This document shows positions 42,667-55,606 of a stretch of 64,000 nucleotides of DNA, in pieces. Numbering within the stretch: position 1 is the first letter of the stretch; every line of letters begins with the position of its first letter. Source of the stretch: Silurus meridionalis (Eukaryota; Chordata; Actinopteri; Siluriformes; Siluridae); NCBI RefSeq assembly GCF_014805685.1, contig NC_060884.1, positions 17,350,356 through 17,414,355 on the forward strand. The letters run 5' to 3'. Under the pieces are notes generated by a model. That model did no database searches. It had not been told where the DNA came from and saw only the letters and a program-made list of their open reading frames with translations. Both the position numbers and the translations under genes were made by a program.

Positions 42667-43219
42667 TTATTTACATTTAATAAAAAGTAAAATAATAATT
42701 AATATAAAATAATATTTAGGGGGAAAAATTGGGATTTGCACTCAGTAGACACTAAGTAGACAGTGATTATTAAGTTTAAGGGAGAAAACGAAAAAAAAAA
42801 AAAAAAATCACTAACAATTCCACCAAAAATCTAAAATGAGATTTGGTAGGCTCTGCATTAACCTATGAAACTTTGGAGACGCAAATTCAGACACATTATT
42901 TAGGATGCTAATTAATGTTTCTTTACTAGGTACTGTATAGCATTTAGCTACATAACCCCTACAAAGAGTTTAAAAGGCTTTAATGACACATAGCTCAGTT
43001 AATGACCTGTTTAATGGCCTACGAAACAAAATGATTAAAAAAAAGTATCAATTGACAAGAGCAGCTGAGATTTTCATTTCTACTTCAGGATAGTGCATGA
43101 TGGTAAATCCAAAGTATATGTAAAAGATTCCATTAAACAACCCACTGTGGTACATAAGCCAGAGGTTTCCAAAATTGGAACCTGATTACACCTAATTAAA
43201 ATACCCAAGGTCTTGTCTT

Positions 43220-44100
43220 TTCTCACCCTTCCGAAAGTACTGGGACAGCAAAGTACCTACTGTCTTTGTCTTCGCTATAGACTGAAGACATCTGGATTTG
43301 AGATCAAGATACAAATTTTATTTTTAACATGGTAATATTTACATCTAGATGCGTTCGACAGCTTAGAGGTTTTTATGTGTGCAAACTATTGGAATGAAAC
43401 AAAGTGAACAGTTATTATTTGATTTCAAATGCTGTGCTTTTTCTTTTGTGATGCTTATCCAGGCGTGTAGTGCTTCTTGCAGTTTGTTTTGAGTGGCTTC
43501 TCCCTTTAGTCTCCTTTTATTCAAAAGGTGAAATGCAAGCTTAATTGCGTTATGGTCTGGTGATTAACATAGTTGTGTTGTCAGTGTATTTTGGGTCATT
43601 GTTTGCATGCTGAATTTTTCTCCGGAGCATTTATGCAAACCCAAACCATGGCAGATGCACTATGCATGGCCAATATGCTTTTACTTGATTTTTTGATCAT
43701 GAGCAAATCCTTTCTTACTCCCCGTTTTGGTCGAAGTTAATCTTGGTCTGAGAACTTGTGTGGCTTATCTCTGTATTTCTATTGAAATTCCAAGCAGCCT
43801 TCAGATTCTTCAACCTCTACATTACTACGCCCAAAGCAGTCTTCAAATTGTACATTTTGATATGCCCTGTAGAGGTTATTCATGTTTTTCATCACCAAAT
43901 GTGGTTATTTTTTTCTTGGTCAACATGGGTTAGTACATCAGTGGCACATTTTTCTTTCCAGGATGTTCCAAACTCCCGTACTGGCAATGCCAAATGCACG
44001 TACAATCACTCTGGCTTGTTTTTTTTTTCCAGTCTTGTCTGTTTATCCCTTTTAAACAACATGTGCAGTGTTCACAGTCATAAACCAGGGCTCAAGAGTT
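43220..44100. mobile_element. Worn DNA-transposon relic
   Basis: AAAGTACTGGGACAGCAAAG and CTATAGACTGAAGACATCTG with GATTTGAGATCAAGAT near the left, and CCAGGATGTTCCAAACTCCC near 43958, recall a Tc1/mariner-like repeat common in fish genomes. Ends and frames are too decayed to define. This call rests on resemblance to a remembered repeat, not on internal structure. Confidence 0.35.
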
Positions 44101-45591
44101 GACATTCAGAGCTATTAACTGTTCAAACAATCTAACAGGGCAGACCTGGTCAACAAAAACCCTCATCAGTCACGTCTACCACAGCATACTGGAGTTGAAA
44201 CGCAACGATATTTCCACCATTTCCAAGCTATGGGTTTAATCTAACTTTCTAGTCCCGATTTTATTTACTCTAATCTAAATTTCAATCCACTTTAAGACTT
44301 ATATAAAAAAAAAAAATAAATAAATAAAAAAGCACTCTCAAGATTTCCCAAAAAGTTTTCCAAGCTTAGTTTCCATCTCAAACTTTCTCGCTGTTAGTTC
44401 TGCACTTGTTGGACATGTTTAAATATTCTGTACATGCATTTCCAGATGTTGTTAGGAGGAAAAAAATGTTTTTGCATTAACAGTATTAGCACAGACACTG
44501 CAACCATGGTCATAGGCATCAGGCCATCTTTCATACACTCAGAGAGAGAAGCCGAAGGCCGAATTTGGCCCAGTAGGCAGACTTTGTACACTCCTGTCTG
44601 GCACAAGCAAACAACTCTGAAAGGGAAAAAAAAATATTGCTCAATGAATCTTCTGTGGACGTTTTGAACTTATTTCCCTTGCCATTTTTATCTCAACTCA
44701 ACAGGTTCCTAAGACATGTCCAGTGTTCACGAGTAGAGCTGTATTCTACAATTCCTTGTCTGGAAAAAGCTCCAAGTGAGTGTTACATAATTATAAATCC
44801 ACAAAAAAGTGTCCTGAAGCTATGTGTTGATAAAAACACACCAAACAATGTCCAGTCAATAGTAATTTAGGAGTGCTTTTACCAGCTTGGAGCTTTGTTA
44901 GGTCACTAGTTTTGGAAGAAGTTGACCAGGTTCTTGCTCTTCCCCATGGTTTGTGTGTGAACCCGTGGCCTAGCCTCTTCTATCAAAAAGCGATGAATGC
45001 AGTCTTTTCACTAATCACCCTTGTTTCACACCAATTCATAAAACACCACTATCGCCAAATCTTCGTTTCGTTTTCCTCTCACAGAAAGAGCCCCTGGTCT
45101 TCTCCACGACTTATGTGACTCGGGGTAAGTTAGTTGTTCGAGCCAGTCCAAACAACGCCCTGTGACTGCGACAGGTTAGACCGCGTTTTACACAAACAAC
45201 TCCTCTCCTTCACTGTGCTTTCTATCAGTAGGACATCAACTCAAATCTTTTTTTTTTTCTAACACTACAGCCGCAATCGAAGTCAAACTGCTTTGTTGAT
45301 CGTTGAATCGATTTCCTAAACAAGGAGCGAGCTGCAGATCCGTGTTTACTGCACAGGGACGAGGCGGTAACGTGCAACTCCCTAACAGTCGCTCCAAGCT
45401 GGAAGCTCAGGTTGTTTTTCCGAGCGGCTCTTTTACATCACATTTAACCTCATTATAACGCTCTTTAATTGACTGCTACAATGAACAGGTGGTTTTCAGG
45501 TCAGGTGAACAAAACATAGCACATCTTATTTACAGAGGGAATGAATATGAACAGAGGAAGCGCCAAGCTTTCAGATAACCACAGGACACTT

Positions 45592-45606
<15 letters not shown>

Positions 45607-45642
<36 letters not shown>
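45607..45642. repeat. (CT)n then (CA)n microsatellite
   Basis: A short CT run is followed by about 36 bp of CA repeat. Confidence 0.95.
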
Positions 45643-45644
<2 letters not shown>

Positions 45645-45854
45645 CACAGCCGCCGCAAATAAAACTTATTCCCAAACATTATCCACAAGTTCCTTAAATC
45701 TTTTGTATCTGGTTCCTCAAACTCATGAAAGTAAGAATGAAAGCAGTACCTTATTTCTTGGTTCGTGCTGTTCAGGATTATTCCTCCTCTCTGTGCCCGA
45801 GTTTGACCGCAGAGGAATACTGAAGATCTCTGATCTCTGTTCTATTGCTAAGAA

Positions 45855-45965
45855 ACGAAGCTGACAAACACTGGCCCCGCCCACATTATGAACAACACCC
45901 CGCCCCTCCTCCCTTGGTGATCGTTCCCTATTGGCTGAGGAAGCTATTCAGCCGTTAGGAATTTT
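45855..45965 (-). promoter_or_regulatory. rhoc: Probable rhoc promoter: GC boxes and CCAAT
   Basis: This short GC-rich island in AT-rich surroundings has CCCCGCCC at two places (about 45874 and 45899) and CTATTGGCTG, an inverted CCAAT box, near 45929. It is the only promoter-like patch upstream of rhoc. It faces the ppm1j 3' end, which has no need for a promoter, so rhoc is the likely user. Confidence 0.4.
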
Positions 45966-48856
45966 TAGCTCCGCCTCCTACGCCTCTGATAATAATGACA
46001 TCATTCCATACCCGAGGCATAAATGAAGCCTTCTGGAGTAATGAAGCGTTCCTCCCGCCTGTTTTTTCAACAGTGCCATCTGGTGGACAAAACGATGAAG
46101 TGCAGCTAGTAATGTACTCATGCGATGCACACCTATGCTGAAAAAAACCAACCTAAAAGTAATTTATTCAGTGATTATACTGTTATTATAGATTACATAT
46201 ATTTATAGTGAACCTATTAACTAAAACACATCTAAATACAATTTATTTTTAACCCACCCCGTCACTTATTATTTCACAAGTAAGGGCTTCACTGAATTGT
46301 ATGACCTGAGGGCTTGAGTGTGTTTGCTGATTGTGACAAAAGAGAATATTAATATTTAATATAAAAGGTTTTATGTTTAGTGACAACTATTAGTTTTGTA
46401 CATGTTAAAGTATAAATTGTTGTTCAGACACCACAGACCATTTGTTTACGGCAGACTGGTTGAACTGCCGAAGCTTTATTTGTAAATAAAGTGCATAGGG
46501 CTTTTTTTTTCACAAGCTTAAAAAATGGTAACATCACAAATATTCAAGTAATAGAGGTGACAGGAACGCAGCTCACTAGCTAGCTAATTGCTAAGATGTT
46601 TGAGCACACCGTGACAGACACTAAGGCTTAGTATGCTATCAGAATATGATGATTTGGTGTACATGTTTGTGAGAAGAAAGAAAAAAGCCAGGCCTTTACT
46701 GTGAAATGCGCTAAAGCTACTGAAACATTCATAATAGATGTGTAGGTTGTAGTGTGTATGTGATGATTTTTTTTTTGTATGTTGGGCTGTGTTTCATTGG
46801 TTTTATGTGTGGATGAAAAGGTTTCAAGTAATGTAATCCCAGCCTTAGTTTAGTGTGGGTAATCCTGTTACTTTTGCCTCATTAATAGTTTGGAGGTAAT
46901 GTTTGTAGGAGGTTGTGAATGGTAAGTGATCGATGCTCTAAAATCTAATGATTGGCTGAAGAGAAACAGCAACATTTTATCAAAAAAACAATTACCCAGG
47001 CAAAATAATAGAAGCCATATAATGACCAATTTGCAACGGATGATGACAAATTAACTGTTATAATCAGTGATTTTTCATCAAGCATTCTTTTTCTTATTAC
47101 ACTCCTTATTACTAATAATGGTACTGATTCTGATGGCGATCCTATTCTGGTCTTATTGTTTGATGTCTCCTATTTCTTGTAACTTTGGGTCCAATAATCA
47201 TTAATGTGCAGAAAATATCAATATTTATACAAGCTTGACTACTGATCATGTAGTGCATGGCAAAGAGGAAGAAAATAATTTCTTCAAAGATGGGAGATTT
47301 ATTGTGAAGGAATCACAGTTACTTAGGTGTTACAGCTTGAAAAATGCTAAAACAGTCAGCAAGAATGGTAATTCAATTAAACATTATAGCAAAATTAAAC
47401 ATTACACATTATATGCAGTCAGCCATCAATTCAAATGGTTGAATTCATATTCACAATAGGTTTTTTTACTTGAAAATCATTTAAGCATGGTGTATTGAAA
47501 TGAAGATTAAGATGTTCAGGACCTTGGTTCTACTGCTGAAAATATCTTCATATAGGTGGTAATCTAGCTGCCACCTAAAACTTTTTTCAGCCCATTAGTT
47601 TTTTTTTTTTTTTTTTTACAAATATGGTTCCTCAAGTTTTCGTAGATAGTTATAATACAGTATAATAAATTCATTAATGGTAAGTTTCTAGATTCCATAT
47701 AAGTGCTGAACTTGAACTAATCCTAATATGGATTCAGAATATATAATAAGCTTTTAATCTCATCTCAGAAAAAAAAAATATCCTAAAAGCTACATTTTAA
47801 GTGAAAATTTTGCACAAATAATATAATTGGGTTCGATTATAATCCAAAAATCTACCTCCTTGCAAGTTCTTAGGTTCATTATGAACATGGCTTTGTGGAG
47901 AGGTATGGAACCTGGATTTAGTCAAATGGGCAATAGCTGATTTATTATGGATTCAAATTTCTAGAAGCTTTGTTAAGTGTGAGTTACAGTAGTATATCTT
48001 TACATTTAAGGTAGGCACCAGAGAGATTTAAATTTGATCTCATTGATACAAAGCATCTGTTGTGGGTTAATGGTCTTGCCTATGTGCCCTGCAAAGGCTT
48101 GATAATGCCATTGAATTCATAACTTGAAATCAGTAGTCCAACATCCTAACTGCTGAGCTACCACTGCCCTACACAATTACTTCAATCAAAATAATTATTC
48201 ACTTTTCAAAACATGTTTTTGACCCCGTCATTATCAGGACTAATAAGAAAATTGTGCTTTCCTTCTTTTCTTGGTGATCATTTGTTTTGAAATAAAGCTA
48301 CTGCAGTGTCATGAAATCCATGTGTTTAAATAGACACATTCTTTGGAGACATGTAGAGAAGCTGAGGGTGAAATAAAGCAAAACTTGCTTTCAGTCTTAA
48401 TTACAGGTTTATGAATTTAGGCCTAAAGATAAAGTGCTTACATCTATACATCCCTAATCATCAACATTTCATCTCATATCAGCAGTACCCCATTTTTCTG
48501 TTTCCATTCACCTAGCACAAATCTCTCTTCTTATCGCTCCTCACTCCAAATAGACTTCCAGAGTATATATAGATATCACAGCGGCTTTGTGTGTTTTGAA
48601 GTCTTTCACAGAAAATCTGTGAGCAATGTAGAGTTTGAAGAGTGGCACTTAATGATGATGTCATCCCAAGCTTGATTAGAAGAGGTAAAAGTCGAAATGA
48701 TTTCTCTGAAAAATCAGAGGAAAAGGAGCAATGCATATATCTTTCCCTTAAGCCCAAGTGAGAATAGATTTTTTTTGGTATTGCACCCCTTCCTCAGCCA
48801 GCACGAATTATCGCCGTGTCCTGATTTGCTTGCCAGAGAGGAACTGCTCTGCCTTG
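45966..48856. other. Intergenic region between rhoc and the ppm1j stop
   Basis: AT-rich sequence; the right part is the ppm1j 3' UTR read on the minus strand, with a TTTATT (AATAAA on the minus strand) at 47941-47946 as one candidate polyadenylation hexamer. No coding exon or clear transposon is seen. Confidence 0.5.
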
Positions 48857-50812
48857 TCATGTCTCTGACTCTGCACCAGCCAATGGGATGACAAACACTG
48901 TAATGTCATCACCTGATCCCAGTCTGTCATTGGGTAGCCTCCAACCCCGCTCTTTCAGAACACCACGTGACCTCATTAGGAGATCCTGAGCAGCCAAAGT
49001 GTACCTGTTAGAGAGTGATAATGAAGGTATAGTAAGGAACACAACGCAACACACATTTATTCAACTTTCTTTACTCAGATATATACATACACACACTTTT
49101 AATCACTAAACATTCGTTTAACTAATACACCAAATCTTTAATTAATTACCAAAATCAACATAATGCACGGGTCATGCAATTAAAACCGTCTGTGTCCTGA
49201 TGATTTATGTAAATTAAAACACCATAATTACTTCAAAACCTTTACAAGAATATTTTCTCTTCATGCTCTATGTTGAGTATGGTTTTTACTAATAATAAAT
49301 ATACATTTGCATAAAGTATCCATCCATTTGTCCTTGCCCATGTTAATTAGAGTATCCAAAACTTGAAAAGTATTAATTTAAGGTATGCAGATAAACAGAT
49401 AAAAATGCGCGATTAAGTTGACATTAGTCACGTGTTAACTCATGACAATGATGCAATTAATTGACTGAGCATTGATTATGCATTATAATCAATTATTATG
49501 AGCACTGACTATGCAATCTCCTAAAACAAACATTACAAATAGAATGGTACATACTGAAGAACTTACACTGACTTGAACATTTGCCACAAGTGAGCCCATG
49601 AAATTTCTGTTTGCTCTAAGCTGTTATTATTGTGGAGGAGTCTAGGAATCTGAACAGCTTAGTCACAAAATGGTAGACTATGCAAAACCAGGGATATTGC
49701 GTGCTAAAACCGCATAGCACATATCTTGCCTTAGAAGCTTATTTTATGAAATAAGCAAAGAAGCTACACACAAGGATAAGATCAATATGAGCAATGCAAC
49801 CAAGCATCAGCTGTTGTGGTGTAAAGCACTCAAACCATAATCAGCTATGACATGAACTGGGACATTAATTGTGAGCTAGACCTTCTTGTTAAAAATCAGT
49901 ACTAGACCCCACAAATGCTTTTCTGACTGAATGGTCCCAAATGTCCACAGATAGCTCCAAACATTTTGTAGAAAGCCCAGAGTATCGTAGATTGTTAAAG
50001 ACCGTACTTTTGGAATGGGATTGTCCAAACAGGTATGAAAGTCTATGATATAGACTGACACAGTAAACACTTGTCTTTCCCATCTCTGTAATGATCACAC
50101 GGTAGGCCGTAATATTGGATATTATCTTAGTTAAAAATTAATTTAAATGTAAGATTTACTACATTCCTAAAGTGGTATAACATTTTATAAAGGTTTATTT
50201 CTCACATGACTCCATGCTACCTGCTTGCTGGTGTGGTTAGCTAATTCATATCAGACACTAATTTTTTAATTAAGTTAATAAAAGAGGTAAAACATTTACC
50301 CCATTTGTAAACATTAGTATGCAGTTAATAAAAAGGTTAAAAGTACCTCATTGGGTCATTAGGCTCACAGCAGGACAAAAATTTTGTTACTGCATCGGCT
50401 ACTTCTCTGTCAGAAGTCACATCCCACAATCCATCACTGCCCATAATGAGGATGTCATCAGGGCCATGCTTGTGCTCTGAAATATTATATACTTTCACCT
50501 GAATATAAAACAAGAAATTGTTATAAGAAATTAGTATAAAGTTATTCCTTGTGAGATCAGGTGTTGTATTACAAAAAATATTTCTTTATATTTCGAGGCA
50601 ATAGATGGATGGGTGACTCACAAAATGAATGACGAGAAGAGTGGATATAGTCAGCGAAAAAGACTAAATAATACTTGCACATCTGTCTTTATAAACATAC
50701 CTCTGGACAGCAGGATAGGAAAGGTTTGATATGAATGTTTGAATTGTACACTTTCAGATCATGGTCGCCTAAACCACGTGTTACTCCAATTGTGGCCATG
50801 ACTCGGGCCTAT

Positions 50813-50869
<57 letters not shown>

Positions 50870-53388
50870 AACCCACACACAGAATACAATACACAGTAAG
50901 CATTAAACATCTCACTGTAACTGCCACAGATAAGATAAAATTCACATCAAACTTCTAAGCTTATTAAAAATGAAGTAAAGGTAGTTTACCTTTTTTCCCT
51001 CTCCATAAATAAGGGGGAACTTGAGGTCATCTTCAACAATGGTCTTATATGCCCTGCAATCAAGAAATAAAAATGACTATCATAACTTACACAAAAGTAT
51101 GATTATTTTCATGATGTCATTTACTGATTTATTAAGAATGCTTGGACATTTTTATAGATAATCAACTAACGATGTTAAAAAACTTACCAGCCAGTCATTG
51201 TGTGGTCTCTAAATAACATCTTCTTGCCTAGCTCATTGTGCTGAATGCGTCTGGGAAACTCAATGTGTGTGAACTCGTTCCCAAGCAGTTCTGGTTTAAG
51301 GAATCCCTATAAACACCATAAAGAGCACGAAGCAGTTTGTCGCTATGAAGATTTTAAATAAGAAATCAGTCATTTGCATTTAAGAATATATACAGGTAGC
51401 CCCCGACTTATTAAATAGATAGGGACCGGAAAAGTGTTTGTAAGTCGAGAAAAGTAAAACTCTATGATGCGTTCCGAGGAACCCCGAGATGCAGTCAATG
51501 CTAAATCTATATTACAAAAATGTATATAATTATTTTAATTACCTAAATGTGCAGTAACTTTTTGCTTGATGACACTGGAATTTATAGTACATATATAGAG
51601 TACTGTTTAGGGGGAGGAGGGTGAAGAGAAGATGGATGAAATTCCTAGAGGTTCATCCAAAAGTTCCTTTCCTTCACCCTCATGACTGGTTGATGGTTGT
51701 GGTGAAGCTAGTGCTGCGCTTGTGGATGGTCGAGGTTCTACTTTAGTAAAGTTAGAATCAAGCTTTGACTGCATGGTCTGTTTCTTCTTTTCTTGTAAGA
51801 TTTCTTTAAGAGAAACTGCACTCCCCTGCTTCTTTTCTCCCCTAGCTGGAGCACTATTTCTGTGGGTTTTTTTTTGCCATGGTAAGAAATTAACAAACAC
51901 TAAAATCACAACGCAAAAATTACATCACACTGTGCAATTATTGTACGGAACACGTCTTCTCACAACGAGGACTTTGCGCAGAAAGAGGCATTGCTCCCGG
52001 TTCCACAATGCGTTCTTCTACTTCTCTCTCTGTTTGTGTTGTTGTCAAATCTTTGAAAGTTTTCTTGAATATATTTTGATTTTCTTTGTTTCTGTTTTTT
52101 TTGGGTGGCCGTGGCCATGCTTGTATCTCCGAAAATTCGTAGGTCAGGCGTTCATAGGTCAAGGGCTGACTGTATTCAAGAAAAGCTAGACTCTGAAGGG
52201 TCTGAACATTTTTAACATTAATTAAGTTTATTGAATTTACTGAATGTCAGAACATCAGGTAAAAAAAAATCATGAAATCATCATAGGTTCAGGTTTGGTA
52301 ACAAATGCATATGTCTGTATTGTTCTTTTTGCCTCTGAACTGAGCTGTGCTGCAGGTAGGAAACTCACCAAATACTGCAGCCGTTGTCTCTCACTCTCTG
52401 GTGTGAACTCAGTAGACATCGGAATAATCTCATTATTGCGAACAATTATGGCTCTGAAATACAAAAGGTAGATCCTTCATATTATGAACAAATTACAGCA
52501 ACAGCACAGTGACTATTTTGCTGAGATTAGTTTTTTTTATTGCATCGATGAAATCTATAAATGTACATATTTATAATATTTTAATAACGGTTGCTTTTCT
52601 TACCTGCTGTCACCAGCATTTGCTACATAGAGTTTGCCTAACAAATGCACAGCAGCCAAGGCACAACATCCTCCAGAAATGCTGTAAGATACTTTCTCCT
52701 TTTCAATGAGGTCATCCTGCATAGCACAAACACCAGAATAATACTTTAAACAAAAACACACAGTACTGTCTGTAACATGGACACTCTATAACATTTCAAA
52801 TAGAATGATTACTATACAGAAAAAGGCACAGGGTGTGAGATTTTTAATGGAGGACATACACTTATCAGGCTTTTTTTTAAAGATGACTCCCTCATTTTTA
52901 GATTGCAGCATGTAAAAAACTGGTTATGTCTTGTATACTTAATAAATGCATGAAAGAAACAGAGACTGACTGGAATAATATGGCATTTCCACTTGAATTA
53001 TGTTGCAATGTTTGAATACTCTCTTTCAGTGTGGCAAGCAAATAATTGTCAGTGACACTGAAGTGGATCATCACGAGGCTGCTTTAATGAATCACACTGA
53101 CTGTGAAAAAAACCTGCCAAAAATAGTATGTGAAAATGAATTGTTTATAAGAGTGCTAACAAGTACCGGCGTATTTGGGCTTGGCAAACTTTGGAGATCA
53201 CAGATGACCACAGAATCAGTCAGGATGAAAAGGAACATTATTCAAATCAGAACAGATGCAAGTCTGGTTACAGGGTAATAAGATGAATATCAAATGTCTG
53301 TATAATTTGGTACAATGAACTGTAATGACTCAGATTTACCTTTGGTGGAATAAGTATCAAGGACTAAAGAGACTAATCATGAGTCAAA

Positions 53389-53457
<69 letters not shown>

Positions 53458-55546
53458 GCATGCAATAAAGTTTTTTATTTTACTTATTAATTAATTTGTA
53501 ATCTTTTTTAAGCTATTAAGCGGAATTACTAATCATTGTTAATTGGAGTAAAATTGTAGCCAAAAGGACAAAGAAACTAACAGAGAACATATAAAGAAAG
53601 ATAAACAGAGAAACTAACTAAACTATACTAACTATACTATATTATAGTGTGATGAATTTATGTAAGTACATTTTAGATAATAAAATATGAATATTGTAAA
53701 AATAGGGACATAAAGGATTCATTCAGGATAGAAAGAGAAACACTTGATAATTGAAGTCGATATTCAGTACTTCCACATCATGCTTCTAATCTGAACACAT
53801 TAAACTGCAGAGATTGGCTAAACAGTGTAGCAGATCTTACATTTATTTTCACAAAAATAAATTTAAGCCTAAACAAGTTTCAATAAATACACAACTCCTG
53901 TTTTTCAAAGTGGACCATTGTCAACCAATAATATGGGTTAAACAGGGCATGTAATTTATTATAATGCTTTGTGCACTGATTTCTCTATCACTGTGTATAG
54001 ATAAAGAATTTTGAGTCTCTGAAATGTTGCACCAGAAATGAACTGTTGTATTAAGAAGATTAAAAGTGCAGACATATATAATTGCTACTTTGAGGTGTGC
54101 CAGCATGAATTGGAAAGCTGGGTGACTAGAGTAACTAGTCTGGCTGGTTGTGTATGTACCCTATGTATCACCTATACAAAGTAGTGATGGGAAGATCGTT
54201 TTAGTGACTTGGTTCTCTGAAGCTCAGTCATCAAAATGAACAAATCTTTTTTTGAGTCATTTTGTTCATTTGGTTATAAAATGTTACATGTTCAATAAGC
54301 AGCTCTCCGAATATGTCTACATACACAAACTTTGACTATAGTTCCAATAATGACACTGCATCTGAGGAAACATTATGATAAGCAGAATAAGTTGCTAGCC
54401 TGTCATATCTACTCATATCTACCATAATTATTATAACAACAATGTCAATATACGGACCAAAAACCCTGATCTATTGCATGGTGTAGTGTACAATATATGG
54501 AAGTCATTAGATAAAATAACAAATTACTTGAGGACTTATGAGATGAACTATTCCATTCTCTTTCCTGTGTAATGAACTGCATAGCGTATATGGGGGTCAC
54601 GTGATCAAAGAACAAACGACTCATACTAGAATGGTTGAGAGGTGAACTTCTCAATTCTGTTTACTGTACATAACCTGAGCACTGAGTCATGAATCGTTCA
54701 TGAACGACTCATCCTTAATACAAAGTGCCATAACCTTAATTTAGGCTTGAAAGGGCAGAACAAATGAAGCGCACTATCATTTTCTGATAAAAATTTGATT
54801 CAGTGTTGACTTCTAAATGGCCTGGAACACTATAGTCTCACCATTTGTTTGAAGGCATTTTCTATGATTCCCATCACCAGACTTTCCAGACTGACGACCT
54901 TCTCCATGTGGAACCGAGCAATGGGATCTACAGGTCCATCCTGGTCCTCAGTATCCATGCAGGATCCCTTCTTTTGCTCAGCCTGATAGGGACTCCCGTT
55001 CTTAGCTAGGCAAATGGGTGGTGGACTGCTCTGGTTTTCCAAAAGATGAGATATTTCACACAGACGGTCTCTGATGAGACGATGGAGAAGTTTGGAGGCC
55101 ATGAGGGCAGCTCCAGAGCCTGCGTGACCATCAAATACACCCCAGAAGTGCAGGGGAATGCCAGTGGTATCCTGCAGAGAGAGAAAGATGGATGGTGGTG
55201 TCAATGGACAGAAGAATAGTTAGAAAATGTATGCTTATATAGTTAAAACATATAATTTGTAAGACATAATCTTAGGAGATTAAAATCTTGTTTATTTGTT
55301 CTCAAATTTGGGGCAGACCAAAAACTAGCATTAAGCTAACAAAACTACCAAAACTAGCATTAAGCCAACAAAACCACCAACCACTGGCTACCACTGAAAT
55401 GGAAAATACTAAATATGTGTGTGGGCGGTGTTGAGGTCATATGTAATATATCATATAATTTATATATTACCTGACAATTTTAGTGTGGAAGGTGGAGGCT
55501 GACAGAGGACAGTCAGACATCATAAGACATGATAAAGGCAACTAAA

Positions 55547-55606
<60 letters not shown>

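Larger units (their letters stand above)
52717..54841 (-). other. ppm1j: ppm1j intron with TA tract and hAT-like MITE
   Basis: A 2.1-kb intron. It holds a pure AT tract at 53394-53453 and the hAT-like element at 54183-54718. The rest is AT-rich without a recognised feature. Confidence 0.65.

Noticed and set aside
44394..44667. Overlapping frames on both strands near 44.5 kb
   Set aside because: Short, without a recognisable motif, next to a worn transposon relic; not supported as a gene.
51722..52189. A 155-residue Phe/Cys-rich plus frame in ppm1j intron
   Set aside because: It lies antisense across the Tigger-like element and has no gene context.
53000..53278. 92-residue plus frame in a ppm1j intron
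   Set aside because: No recognised domain and no splice or promoter signals; most likely chance.
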